From positions 1 through 47,315 of the forward strand of contig CANNDT010000029.1 of NCBI GenBank assembly GCA_947503365.1: a DNA stretch of 47,315 nucleotides. The letters run 5' to 3'. The DNA comes from CANNDT01 sp945876205 (lineage in GTDB: Bacteria > Acidobacteriota > Vicinamibacteria > Vicinamibacterales > UBA2999). This document shows, piece after piece, positions 1 through 7,891 of the stretch (positions are counted from its first letter, which is position 1; each line of letters begins with the position of its first letter). The position numbers and the translations under genes were made by a program. Under the pieces are notes generated by a model. That model made no database searches. It saw nothing but the letters and a program-made list of their open reading frames with translations, and was not told the DNA's origin.

Positions 1-699
1 CCCGGGCCCGCAGACGTAGACGAGGGCCGCCGTGGGATCGGGAATCGCTTCGCGCATCAGGTCGGCGCTCAGGCGTCCCTTGCGCACCGAGGGCCCGTGG
101 ATCGTCGCATCGGGCTCGCGCGTCAGCGTGTGAATCACCTTCAGCCGGTCGGGATGGCGCTCCTCGAGCTTCGTCAGCGCGTCACGGAAGATGATGTCGT
201 CCCACGTCTTGTTCGAATAGAGGAACGTGTGCCGCAACGTCGGATGATGCTCGAGCGCGAACTTCAGCATCGAGAAATTCGGCACGCTGCCCGACCCCGC
301 GCAGATGTGCACGACGTGGTCGGTCTGCGTCGTGATGTCAGGCACCAGCGTGTACGGACCGGTGAACCCGGTCACGACGAGGCCCATGCCGCGAACCGTG
401 CGCTTGACGAGGAGCGGGGACAGGAGCGGCGGATACTTCGTCGAACCCGAGACGTACTGCTCTTCCTTCACCGTCACCGCGAGGTACTTCTCGTGCGGCG
501 ACGAGCACATCGAATAGGCGCGCGGCAGCTCGCGCTTCCCCTTCAGATCTTCGAGAAACGACGTGAAGCGCTCGAGCGCCTCGAACTGGTGGGGATCGAT
601 GGTGAGAAAGTGACCGGCCAGGTATTCCAGCCGGTCATTTCCAGTGAACAGCACGAGCGTCGAGGTGTCAGGGGTCTCGACGATGACGTCGGCGACCAT
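1..699 (-). CDS. FNR-like FAD/NAD(P)-binding oxidoreductase, C-terminus outside window
   Basis: The reverse strand stays open from the left edge to about 750. The product is a flavin reductase of the ferredoxin-NADP reductase superfamily. Visible are the flavin motif RAYSMCSS (RxYS), a nucleotide-binding stretch ICAGSGSVPNFSML, and VYVCGPG at the point where the window cuts it. About 233 residues are present; related reductases often carry a C-terminal plant-type 2Fe-2S domain, which would lie off the window. I chose the ATG at 699 (MVADVIVETPDTS), preceded by GGAAG; a TTG at 750 in the same frame would add 17 residues. It follows the superoxide dismutase gene on the same strand with a 63-bp gap. 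The partner oxygenase or electron acceptor cannot be deduced here. Confidence 0.8.
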   Translation of the reverse strand, partial: MVADVIVETPDTSTLVLFTGNDRLEYLAGHFLTIDPHQFEALERFTSFLEDLKGKRELPRAYSMCSSPHEKYLAVTVKEEQYVSGSTKYPPLLSPLLVKRTVRGMGLVVTGFTGPYTLVPDITTQTDHVVHICAGSGSVPNFSMLKFALEHHPTLRHTFLYSNKTWDDIIFRDALTKLEERHPDRLKVIHTLTREPDATIHGPSVRKGRLSADLMREAIPDPTAALVYVCGPG

Positions 700-762
700 G
701 ACTTCCAGCTCTTTGATGCGCCTCGAGGAGGCGGTCGCGTTGGGATCCAATCGCTGGCGATC

Positions 763-1374
763 TCAGAGCGCCTTGTTGACCTCGGCCCAGTTGACGACGT
801 TCCACCAGGCCGCGAGGTAGTCCGGTCGGCGATTCTGATACTTCAGGTAGTACGCGTGTTCCCACACGTCAACGCCGAGGATCGCCGTCTTGCCTTCCAT
901 CAGCGGGTTGTCCTGGTTGGGCGTGCTGGCGATCGACAGCTTGGTGCCGTCCTTGATCAACCACGCCCAGCCGCTGCCGAAGCGGCCGACGCCCGCCTTC
1001 TGGAACTGATCCTTGAACGCGTCGAAGCTGCCGAACGAGGCGTTGATCGCATCGCCGACCTTCCCGGTTGGCGCGCCGCCCGCGTTGGGCGCCATCCACG
1101 TCCAGAACAGGCTGTGGTTCCAATGGCCGCCGCCGTTGTTGCGCACGGCGGTTCGAATGTCTTCGGGGATGCTGTTGATGCTGCGGCACAGCTCGTCAAC
1201 GCTCTTGGACTGCAGCTCGGGATGCTTCTCGAGCGCCGCGTTCAGATTGTTGACGTACGCCTGGTGATGCTTGCCGTGATGGATCTCCATCGTCTTGGCA
1301 TCGATATGCGGCTCGAGCGCGGCGAAATCGTAGGGGAGCTTCGGAAGCTCGCGTGTCGTGACCAAATCAGCCAT
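763..1374 (-). CDS. sodA: superoxide dismutase, Mn/Fe family
   Basis: Converts superoxide to hydrogen peroxide and oxygen using one Mn or Fe. The 203-residue product has the full family length. Metal ligands are visible: His in MEIHHGKHHQAY, His in GGGHWNHSLFW, and Asp and His in LGVDVWEHAYYL. The Gly before the second histidine motif and the Gln in STPNQDNPL are typical of Mn-type or cambialistic enzymes rather than strict Fe enzymes, so sodA is a better label than sodB, though metal choice is not certain from sequence. The open frame extends upstream to 1575 but that stretch is not SOD-like; the ATG at 1374 has AGAGG placed correctly before it. No signal peptide, so cytosolic. Confidence 0.95.
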   Translation of the reverse strand: MADLVTTRELPKLPYDFAALEPHIDAKTMEIHHGKHHQAYVNNLNAALEKHPELQSKSVDELCRSINSIPEDIRTAVRNNGGGHWNHSLFWTWMAPNAGGAPTGKVGDAINASFGSFDAFKDQFQKAGVGRFGSGWAWLIKDGTKLSIASTPNQDNPLMEGKTAILGVDVWEHAYYLKYQNRRPDYLAAWWNVVNWAEVNKAL

Positions 1375-1418
1375 GAAGTTACCTCTGTCGTGGAGCGATC
1401 TAAAGGATATTACTTGAA

Positions 1419-2555
1419 TTACTGAATCGACAGCATGCGGTCGAGCGCGACGCGATTCCAGTGCTTCTGGTCGTCGGGCACGGTGATGCGGTTGTGCACC
1501 TGGCCTTCGACGAGCCCCTCGAGAATCCACAGCAGGTGGTTCGGCGAGACGCGGAACATCGTCGAGCAGAGGCAACCGAATTGATCGAGTGAGATCACCG
1601 TGCGCGCCGGCGCGACTTCATGCGCCAGGCGGTTGACGAGGTGCACCTCGGTGCCGACCGCCCAGATCGATCCTTCCGGGCTGTTCTTCACCGTCTTGAT
1701 GATGTACTCGGTGCTACCGCTGTCGTCGGACGCCTGGACGACGTCCCACGGCACCTCGGGATGCACGATCACGCGAATGCCCGGGTACTGCTTCCGCGTC
1801 ACTTCGATCTGCTGTGCCGTGAATCGCTCGTGCACGGAGCAGTGACCCTTCCACAGGATCATCCGCGCGTGCTTCACCTGCTCTGGATCGAGGCCGCCAA
1901 AGATCTCGTGCGGATCCCACACGACCATCTGGTCGAGAGGGATGCCCATCTTGAACGCCGTGTTGCGCCCCAGATGCTGATCCGGCATGAACAGGATCTT
2001 CTCGCCGCGCTCGAACGCCCAATTCAGCGTCGCCGCCGCGTTCGACGACGTGCAGACCGTGCCTCCGCGCTCGCCGACAAACGCCTTAATCGACGCCGCA
2101 GAGTTGATGTATGTCACCGGCACGACGCCACGAATGCCCATCTGTGCGAGCTCTTCCCAGCAGGTTGCAAGCTGATCGGGGTCGACCATGTCGGCCATCG
2201 AGCAGCCGGCCGCAAGGTCGGGCAGGATCACCTGCTGGTGCGGGGCGCAGAGGACATCCGCGCTCTCGGCCATGAAATGCACGCCGCAGAAGACGATGAA
2301 TTCGGCGTCAGGCCGCGACGCGATCTGGCGGGCGAGCTTGAACGAGTCGCCGGTGTAGTCGGCGTACTTGATGACTTCATCACGCTGATAGTGATGACCA
2401 AGAATCATGAGCCGGTTGCCGAGGGTGGCGCGAGCCGCGGCAATGCGCACCTCCATCTCGGCGTCAGACAGACCGAGATACTTCTCGGGCAGCGCCTGGC
2501 GCTCGGAAATGTGGTCCTTCTCGAACTCGGTCAGCAGCGGGATTATTGAGCTCAT
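1419..2555 (-). CDS. nadA: quinolinate synthase A
   Basis: Condenses iminoaspartate with dihydroxyacetone phosphate to quinolinate in de novo NAD synthesis; a 4Fe-4S enzyme of the cytosol. The protein has the GHHYQ motif near residue 53 and the three expected cluster cysteines: FCGVHFMAES (C90), GTVCTSSNA (C168) and DQFGCLCSTM near the C-terminus. Length (378 aa from the ATG at 2555) fits the longer NadA group. A TTG at 2603 in frame would add 16 non-conserved residues, so I prefer 2555. NadB and NadC are not in the window. The leader contains hairpins, annotated separately. sodA follows 44 bp downstream on the same strand. Confidence 0.95.
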   Translation of the reverse strand: MSSIIPLLTEFEKDHISERQALPEKYLGLSDAEMEVRIAAARATLGNRLMILGHHYQRDEVIKYADYTGDSFKLARQIASRPDAEFIVFCGVHFMAESADVLCAPHQQVILPDLAAGCSMADMVDPDQLATCWEELAQMGIRGVVPVTYINSAASIKAFVGERGGTVCTSSNAAATLNWAFERGEKILFMPDQHLGRNTAFKMGIPLDQMVVWDPHEIFGGLDPEQVKHARMILWKGHCSVHERFTAQQIEVTRKQYPGIRVIVHPEVPWDVVQASDDSGSTEYIIKTVKNSPEGSIWAVGTEVHLVNRLAHEVAPARTVISLDQFGCLCSTMFRVSPNHLLWILEGLVEGQVHNRITVPDDQKHWNRVALDRMLSIQ

Positions 2556-2651
2556 CCTAATGTTGTGAAACTTTTCGCAATGTAAGGACGTGAAAAAGCC
2601 CAAACCCCCGTTTGGCTATCACCCCAAGGGTTTGGGACTGCTTGGATTATA
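2556..2651 (-). promoter_or_regulatory. nadA leader with -10 and hairpins, candidate cis-regulatory RNA
   Basis: On the minus strand a perfect TATAAT lies at 2651-2646, with no clear -35. About 85 nt of leader then precede nadA. It contains GC-rich inverted repeats: a CCAAAC / GUUUGG stem with a GGGG loop (around 2599-2616) and a second partner segment (CCCAAACCC around 2627-2635) that could pair with the same 3' arm. Mutually exclusive pairings upstream of nadA would fit a riboswitch or attenuator, and the NAD+-I (nadA-motif) riboswitch is known mainly from Acidobacteria. I could not match its conserved core with confidence, so this is only a candidate. Confidence 0.35.
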
Positions 2652-2652
2652 A

Positions 2653-2671
2653 CGTCCGCAAGAGGCGGACG
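2653..2671. terminator. hairpin between mqnE and nadA
   Basis: Perfect 7-bp inverted repeat CGTCCGC / GCGGACG with a 5-nt loop, 19 bp after the mqnE stop codon. It could end mqnE transcription, but no U-tract follows on the minus strand, so it may be a weak terminator or a stability hairpin. It lies just upstream of the -10 proposed for nadA. Confidence 0.4.
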
Positions 2672-2690
2672 ATAGGTCAGCAGGACAGCG

Positions 2691-3803
2691 CTACGACGCT
2701 GCCAGCTCGGGAATATTGACGATGTTGTAGAGGGTGTCGCGCTCGAGCGGCTCGCGGCCCGCCGCCCGCACGAGCCTGGCGAGAGCAGCCGTGGTCATCC
2801 CTTCCGGAGTGGGGGACCCAGCCATGTGGTAAATCTTCTCTTCCTGCACGGTGCCGTCGAGGTCGTCGACGCCAAACCACAGCGCGGTCTGCGCGACGTC
2901 CACGCCGGTCGCAATCCAGAACGCCTTGATGTGCGGAATGCTGTCCACCACCAGCCGCGAGACGGCGTGCACCTTGAGCGTATCGGTCGCGCTCGGCGCC
3001 GGAAGCTTGCGCATCTGGTTGTTGTCGGGATGAAACGCGAGCGGGATGAACGCCTGGAATCCGCCGGTCTCGTCCTGCAGCGCCCGCGCCCGGAGCATGT
3101 GATCCACGCGCTCCTCGAACGTCTCGATATGCCCGTAGAGCATCGTCACGTTCGTCCGCATGCCAAGACGATGGGCGATGCGATGGATGTCGAGGTAGCG
3201 ATCGGCCCCGCACTTGTCGTGGCAGATCTTCTTGCGCACGCGCTCGGCAAAGATCTCGGCGCCGCCGCCCGGCATTGAATCGAGCCCCGCCTCCATCAGC
3301 TCGCGCAGCACCTGTTCATCGTTCATCCCGTAGAGGTCGGCGAAGTACGCAATCTCCACCGCCGTGAAGCACTTCAGGTGAATGCCGGGCCGGATCTTCT
3401 TGAAGCCGCGAAGGAGCTCCGTGTAGTAGCTGAACGGAAGATCGGGATTGAGGCCGTTGACGACGTGCAGCTCGGTCAGGGGCTGATCGGCGCGCGTGCG
3501 GAGCTTGTCCCACGCCTGCTCCAGCGACATCGTGTACGCCGCCGAGTCCGTGGGCTTCAGCCGCGCGAACGAGCAGAACAGGCAACTGGCGACGCAGACG
3601 TTGGTCGGCTCGAGGCGCAGGTTGTAGTTGAAGTAGGTGCGCGCGCCGTGGCGCTTCTCGCGCTCGCGGTTTGCGAGCCATCCGATCGCCAGCAGGTCGG
3701 GCGATTCAAACAGGCGCACGCCGTCCTCGAACGTGAGCCGCTCGCCCGCGCGCAGCTTGTCGTCGATACCGCCGAGCCCCGCCGCCTGAAGTCGTGAATG
3801 CAC
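2691..3803 (-). CDS. mqnE: aminofutalosine synthase (radical SAM)
   Basis: Adds the adenosyl radical to 3-((1-carboxyvinyl)oxy)benzoate to give 6-amino-6-deoxyfutalosine, an early step of the futalosine menaquinone route. The radical-SAM cluster motif CVASCLFC is at residues 70-77. The C-terminal WFGVDDLDGTVQEEKIYH is characteristic of MqnE; its paralogue MqnC has a different motif there. Length is 370 aa. The GTG at 3803 is chosen because GAAGG sits 6 nt upstream and the family homology starts there; the longer open frame reaches back into the divergent B12 leader. mqnD lies at 7892-8719 and a menG-type methyltransferase at 22612-23370; mqnA, mqnB and mqnC are not in the window. Confidence 0.93.
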   Translation of the reverse strand: MHSRLQAAGLGGIDDKLRAGERLTFEDGVRLFESPDLLAIGWLANREREKRHGARTYFNYNLRLEPTNVCVASCLFCSFARLKPTDSAAYTMSLEQAWDKLRTRADQPLTELHVVNGLNPDLPFSYYTELLRGFKKIRPGIHLKCFTAVEIAYFADLYGMNDEQVLRELMEAGLDSMPGGGAEIFAERVRKKICHDKCGADRYLDIHRIAHRLGMRTNVTMLYGHIETFEERVDHMLRARALQDETGGFQAFIPLAFHPDNNQMRKLPAPSATDTLKVHAVSRLVVDSIPHIKAFWIATGVDVAQTALWFGVDDLDGTVQEEKIYHMAGSPTPEGMTTAALARLVRAAGREPLERDTLYNIVNIPELAAS

Positions 3804-3829
3804 TGAAACCTTCGAAAATTCTAGCGTGC

Positions 3830-3835
3830 TATACT
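3830..3835 (+). promoter_or_regulatory. candidate -10 for the B12 riboswitch transcript
   Basis: TATACT about 13 bp before the first conserved part of the riboswitch. No good -35 is visible at the usual spacing. Confidence 0.4.
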
Positions 3836-3847
3836 CCCGAACAACAA

Positions 3848-3970
3848 ATCGACACCGCCGGGTGACGCAGGGAAAGTGGGTGAAAGACCCACACGGTCCC
3901 GCCACTGTAAGCGGATTTCGTCGCCGTGACGAAGCCCGCGAGTCAGGAGACCTGCCGCCGGTGCCTGTCC
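3848..3970 (+). promoter_or_regulatory. cobalamin riboswitch
   Basis: The stretch has the conserved order of the adenosylcobalamin aptamer: GGGTGACGCAGGGAA, then GGTGAAAGACCC, GCCACTGTAAGCGG, and the B12 box AGTCAGGAGACCTGCC at 3941-3956. It directly precedes the btuDCF-type genes, the usual target. The expression platform (listed separately) is a short hairpin overlapping the Shine-Dalgarno, which predicts that bound cobalamin lowers translation of the importer. The exact ends are approximate. Confidence 0.95.
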
Positions 3971-3974
3971 CACT

Positions 3975-3997
3975 CTGGCGCGCAGGACGCCAGGAGG
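3975..3997 (+). promoter_or_regulatory. riboswitch expression platform: SD-overlapping hairpin
   Basis: CTGGCG (3975-3980) pairs with CGCCAG (3988-3993). The 3' arm overlaps the Shine-Dalgarno AGGAGG (3992-3997) by two bases; the start codon ATG is at 4003. This is the usual geometry for translational control, and no U-tract follows. Confidence 0.6.
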
Positions 3998-4002
3998 TGA
4001 CG

Positions 4003-4797
4003 ATGTCCCTTCACTCACGTTCAGTTTCATTCGGGTACGCACACGAGGGTCGAGACTCGTTTGCGCTGCACGACGTCAGCATCACCGTCCCCCACAAATC
4101 GCTCACGGGACTCCTCGGCCCGAACGGCTGCGGCAAGACGACGCTGCTCAAGTTGATGTCGGGGATCCTCACACCGCAGTCGGGGATGGTCGATCTCAGC
4201 GGACGCGATCTCGCCAGCATCCCGCGCCGCGAGCTGGCGCGGCATATCGCCGTCGTGCCGCAGGAGACGCACCCCGCGTTCGACTACACAGCCATCGAGA
4301 TGGTGCTGATGGGCCGCCATCCCCACCTTGGACCGTTCCGCCTCGAGGGTCCTGACGACCTCGCCATCGCGCTCGAAGCGATGACCGCCACGAGCACTGA
4401 CCACCTGGCGCATCGCGCCTACATGACGCTGAGCGGCGGCGAGAAGCAGCGCGTCGTCATCGCAGGTGCGCTGGCGCAGACGCCGGAGGTGCTGCTGCTC
4501 GACGAGCCGACGGCGTCGCTTGATCTCGGGTATCAGCTCGAGGTCGCCTCGCTCCTGATGCGCCTCAATCGCGAGCGCGGCGTCACGATGGTGCTGGCGA
4601 CGCACGACTTGAATCTCGCGGCCTCGCTCTGCGACACGCTGGTGATGCTGCGTGGTGGACGCGTGCTGGCGCAAGGTCCGACGCGCGAGGTGCTGACCGG
4701 GCCGATGATCCAGCAGCTCTACGACGTCGAAGCGGACGTACGCTTTCACGAGGATGCGGGACATCTCACCGTCGTTCCCGTCCGGCGGGTGCCGTGA
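4003..4797 (+). CDS. btuD: cobalamin/iron-chelate ABC transporter ATP-binding protein
   Basis: ATPase subunit of a vitamin B12 (FecCD-class) importer. 264 aa. Walker A is GPNGCGKTT, the signature is LSGGEKQR, Walker B is EVLLLDEPTAS and the switch histidine is in LATHDLN. The start is the ATG at 4003, which has a strong AGGAGGTG; the frame is open upstream through the riboswitch but that is not coding. Its stop overlaps the permease GTG start (GTGA), so translation is likely coupled. The preceding cobalamin riboswitch makes B12 or a corrinoid precursor the probable substrate; on protein sequence alone a siderophore would be equally possible. Confidence 0.9.
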   Translation: MSLHSRSVSFGYAHEGRDSFALHDVSITVPHKSLTGLLGPNGCGKTTLLKLMSGILTPQSGMVDLSGRDLASIPRRELARHIAVVPQETHPAFDYTAIEMVLMGRHPHLGPFRLEGPDDLAIALEAMTATSTDHLAHRAYMTLSGGEKQRVVIAGALAQTPEVLLLDEPTASLDLGYQLEVASLLMRLNRERGVTMVLATHDLNLAASLCDTLVMLRGGRVLAQGPTREVLTGPMIQQLYDVEADVRFHEDAGHLTVVPVRRVP

Positions 4798-5861
4798 GCG
4801 CATTCGATTCGACTGAAGCCGCGCCTGAGCTTGTCCGCGCCGCTGTCGGTGTCCCGCCTCGTCCGATTCGCGCGCGGCTGGTCACGACGGTCGTGGCGTA
4901 CGGGACACTGGCTGTTGTCACCTGCCTGCTGGCACCGCTCGTGGGCAGCACGCCGATCAGCTTCAGCCGGGTGTTCGATCGTTCGATTCCATTCATCGAC
5001 AACGTCGACGCGCAGATCTTTTTCGTCGCGCGAATGCCGCGCGTGCTTGCCGGTGCCGTGGTCGGCGCGGCGCTGGCGTCTGCCGGCGTCGTGCTGCAGG
5101 CACTCCTCAGAAACCCGCTGGCCACGCCGTTTACGCTTGGCGTTTCGGCGGGCGCGGCCCTTGGGGCGATCCTCGCGATCTCGTTCGGCGCGGCGATCTC
5201 CTTCGGTCCGTTCTCACCGGTGCCATTCGCCACGCTCGTCGGCGCGATCCTGGCCGCATCCATCGTCTATGGCCTGGCGACCAAGCCGGGGCGGGCGATG
5301 TCCACGTCCGTCCTGTTGCTGGCTGGCGTCACGCTGAATTCGTTCTTCTCGGCGCTGATCCTGTTCGTGCAGTACATGTCCGACTTCACTGAAACCTTCC
5401 GGACGGTTCGGTGGCTGATGGGCGACCTGGATATTGGCAGCTTCTCGCCCGTCCTCGGCGCGCTGCCCCTGCTGCTTGCCGCCTTCGCGGTGTTCGCCAT
5501 GCTGCCGTCGTCACTGAATTTGTTGAGCGTGGGCGCCGAGCAGGCGGCCACGCGCGGCGTGGACGTCGCCCGAGTCCAGCGGCTTGCGTTTGTCAGCTCG
5601 GCGCTGGCCACCGCGGCAGCGGTTTCGCTGGCGGGCCCGATCGGCTTCGTCGGCATCGTCGTCCCACACCTCGTGAGGCTGATGGTGGGCGTCGATCACC
5701 GGATCGTGCTGCCGGCATCCGCATTCTTTGGCGCCGCGTTCCTGGTGGCGTGCGATGTCGTCGCGCGCACGGTGCTCGCGCCGGTCGAGGTTCCGGTCGG
5801 TGTGGTCACGGCGATGCTTGGAGGGCCGTTCTTCCTGTGGCTGCTCGTACGAAAAAGCTGA
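4794..5861 (+). CDS. btuC: cobalamin ABC transporter permease (FecCD family)
   Basis: Inner-membrane permease, 355 aa, with about ten hydrophobic segments. It carries the FecCD-family features RMPRVLAGAVVGAALASAG, LRNPLATPFTLGVSAGAALG and, near the end, GFVGIVVPHLVRLMVGVDHR. Starts with GTG overlapping the btuD stop codon. The first 25 or so residues before the first membrane segment are Ala/Pro-rich and not conserved-looking. It overlaps the start of the binding-protein gene by 25 nt, so all three genes form one transcript behind the riboswitch. Confidence 0.92.
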   Translation: MSAFDSTEAAPELVRAAVGVPPRPIRARLVTTVVAYGTLAVVTCLLAPLVGSTPISFSRVFDRSIPFIDNVDAQIFFVARMPRVLAGAVVGAALASAGVVLQALLRNPLATPFTLGVSAGAALGAILAISFGAAISFGPFSPVPFATLVGAILAASIVYGLATKPGRAMSTSVLLLAGVTLNSFFSALILFVQYMSDFTETFRTVRWLMGDLDIGSFSPVLGALPLLLAAFAVFAMLPSSLNLLSVGAEQAATRGVDVARVQRLAFVSSALATAAAVSLAGPIGFVGIVVPHLVRLMVGVDHRIVLPASAFFGAAFLVACDVVARTVLAPVEVPVGVVTAMLGGPFFLWLLVRKS

Positions 5862-6718
5862 CGCTTGCCTTTCTCTTGGTGTGCGGGGCGAGCCTTTACG
5901 GCTCGCCGATCGCCCATGCACAGGCGCCCGCGAAGCGCGTCGTCTCGCTCGTCCCCGCGGTGACCGAGATGCTGTTTGCCGTGGGCGCCGGCTCACAGGT
6001 CGCCGGCGTCGGCAGTTACGACAACTTCCCTCCCGAGACGAAGGCGCTGCCGCGCGTCGGGGCGCTGCTCGACCCCGACGTCGAGCGCATCATCTCGCTG
6101 CGGCCGGATCTCGTCATCACCTACGGTTCGCAGGTCGATCTGGAGAAGCAGCTCTCGCGGGCGGGCATCCGCACCCTCAGCTATCGAAACGGCGGGGTCG
6201 CGAACGTCCTTCAGACGCTGCGTGACGTCGGCCGCGTGACCGGGCACGCGGCGGAGGGTGATCGCCGGGCGAAAGAGATCGAAGGACGACTCGACGCGAT
6301 CCGCGCAAAGGTCAAAGGACGGCGCCGTCCGAAGACGCTGCTGGCGTTCGACCGGCAGCCCCGAACGCTGCAGCAGATGTACGTGGCTGGCGGGCGGGGG
6401 TTTCTCAACGAGATGCTCGACATCGCCGGCGGTGACAATGTCTTTGCCGACGACCGGCGTGAGTCGGTGCAGCCATCGCACGAGATCCTGCTGGTGCGTG
6501 CGCCGGAGGTCATCGTCGAGCTGCGCGCCACGGGCCTGGCGGCTGCGATTGGCGAGAGAGAGGAAAAGGCAGCGTGGTTAGCGCTGCCTTCTATTCCAGC
6601 TGTTCGAAGTGGCCGGATTCACATGCTGAACGGTGACTACCTGGTCGTGCCGGGGCCACGCATTGCCGCCGCCGCCGAGACCCTCGCCCGCGCCCTGCAC
6701 CCCGACGCGTTCAAGTGA
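5837..6718 (+). CDS. btuF: periplasmic cobalamin-binding protein
   Basis: Substrate-binding subunit of the B12 importer, 293 aa. An N-terminal signal peptide runs to about AHAQA, followed by RVVSLVPAVTEMLFAVG, the start of the periplasmic-binding (PF01497-type) domain; PRVGALLDPDVERIISLRPDLV is the second recognisable block and is conserved in BtuF. I chose the GTG at 5837, inside the end of btuC, because it yields an intact signal peptide with a basic N-region (MAARTKK); GGAGGG lies 12 nt before it, a little far. A dispersed-type palindrome (5887-5907) encodes part of the signal peptide (ASLYGSP). Confidence 0.9.
   Translation: MAARTKKLTLAFLLVCGASLYGSPIAHAQAPAKRVVSLVPAVTEMLFAVGAGSQVAGVGSYDNFPPETKALPRVGALLDPDVERIISLRPDLVITYGSQVDLEKQLSRAGIRTLSYRNGGVANVLQTLRDVGRVTGHAAEGDRRAKEIEGRLDAIRAKVKGRRRPKTLLAFDRQPRTLQQMYVAGGRGFLNEMLDIAGGDNVFADDRRESVQPSHEILLVRAPEVIVELRATGLAAAIGEREEKAAWLALPSIPAVRSGRIHMLNGDYLVVPGPRIAAAAETLARALHPDAFK
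5887..5907. repeat. palindrome, 8-bp arms, TTTAC loop, inside btuF signal peptide
   Basis: GGCGAGCC-TTTAC-GGCTCGCC. Same design and nearly the same sequence as the palindromes in hscA (10951-10971) and nagA (31821-31841), in the opposite orientation. Confidence 0.7.
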
Positions 6719-6724
6719 CGGCGA

Positions 6725-7870
6725 TCAGCGCGCGCGCTGCGCGGCGACGTCCTGCGAGATCACCGGATTGCTCAGCGTCCCCAGGCCTTCATAGGTGCAG
6801 GTGATGCGGTCGCCGCCCTTCAGATACACGGGGGGCGTCCGGGCTGAGCCGACGCCTGCCGGCGTGCCGGTCGCGATCACGTCGCCGACGCGCAGCGTCA
6901 TGATGTTCGACGCGTAGACGATCTGCTCGAACACGTCGTGAATCATCAGCGACGTATTACCGTCCTGGATCCTCTGGCCGTTCAAGTCCACCGTGATCGC
7001 CATCTTGCGGGGATCGGGAATGAACTCCTTCGGCGTGATGAACGGCCCCATCGGCGCAAACGTGTCGTGGTTCTTGCTCACGACCCAGTCCGAGCCATAG
7101 CGCGTGTCGCCGCGGCCGCCGCGGTCCGAGACGTCATTCTCGATCGTGTAGCCGAAGATCGCGTCCGCCGCCTGGGCCAGCGGGACGCGGCTGCGCTGGC
7201 GTCCGACGACGACACCCATCTCGCATTCCCAATCGACCTGCACGCGTCCTGGAGGCAGGCGAATGTTCTCGCCGTTGGCGATGACGGCGGTCGGCGCCTT
7301 CATGAACATGTAGGGATTCCAGCGCGTGTCGTCGTCCTTGCGTTCCCAATAGCCGGGCGCGCTCCTGGTGCCCGGGAGCGCGCCGCCGGCGGTCGGCGTT
7401 GGCGCCGCGGCGCCCGGCGCTGCTGGTGCCGATCCTGGCCGCACCGCCGCCATCTCGATGTCATGCTCGCGGTAGTTCACCGCGACGTTCAGCATCGTGC
7501 CGGGATACATGATCGGCGGAAGGACCTTCAGTGCCGCGAGGTCGTAGACGTAGGCAGGACGCGACGCGCCGGCCGCGTTGACGCTGCGCACGACGTCCTG
7601 GATTCGCGCGCGCAGGCCCGTATCGTAGCGGTTGATCACGTCCTTCATGTCGACGGGCGCCGGAAGCGTTGACGCAGGCTGCACCGCGGCATGCGCCGCC
7701 GCCAGGTCAATCACCACGTTGTCGCGGATGACAACGCCGACGAAGGCCTTGCCCTGGCGATCGAACGTGCCAAGCTTGAACGGTGTCGCGGCCTGCGCAT
7801 GAACCCGCACGCTGCTCATGCCCACGGCAATGGCAGCGGCTGCCAGCAATCCGAGAACGACGTTTTTCAT
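6725..7870 (-). CDS. secreted fumarylacetoacetate hydrolase-family protein
   Basis: 381 aa. A signal peptide (NVVLGLLAAAAIAVGMSSVRVHAQA) puts this FAH-fold protein outside the cytoplasm, unlike most family members. FAH metal and catalytic residues are present: VDWECEMGVVVG (ExE), the Asp in ENDVSDRGG, the Lys in SKNHDTFAPMGP, and the C-terminal GDVIATGTPAGVG. Between residues about 145 and 175 there is an Ala/Pro/Gly-rich insertion absent from typical FAH proteins. The ATG at 7870 is preferred to the GTG at 7876 because of the spacing from AGAGGA. FAH-family proteins cleave C-C bonds in 2-oxo acids or decarboxylate them; the periplasmic substrate is unknown. Its stop faces the btuF stop, 6 bp away. 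Confidence 0.85.
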   Translation of the reverse strand: MKNVVLGLLAAAAIAVGMSSVRVHAQAATPFKLGTFDRQGKAFVGVVIRDNVVIDLAAAHAAVQPASTLPAPVDMKDVINRYDTGLRARIQDVVRSVNAAGASRPAYVYDLAALKVLPPIMYPGTMLNVAVNYREHDIEMAAVRPGSAPAAPGAAAPTPTAGGALPGTRSAPGYWERKDDDTRWNPYMFMKAPTAVIANGENIRLPPGRVQVDWECEMGVVVGRQRSRVPLAQAADAIFGYTIENDVSDRGGRGDTRYGSDWVVSKNHDTFAPMGPFITPKEFIPDPRKMAITVDLNGQRIQDGNTSLMIHDVFEQIVYASNIMTLRVGDVIATGTPAGVGSARTPPVYLKGGDRITCTYEGLGTLSNPVISQDVAAQRAR

Positions 7871-7891
7871 CGCCACGTTCCTCTCCTCTGT

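Noticed and set aside
97..1425. 442-codon plus-strand frame across the reductase and SOD genes
   Set aside because: SOD and reductase on the other strand have clear catalytic motifs; this frame has none.
6566..6594. AAGGCAGCG/CGCTGCCTT hairpin inside btuF as a terminator
   Set aside because: It is within conserved coding sequence, and no T-run follows; probably incidental or another degenerate palindrome.
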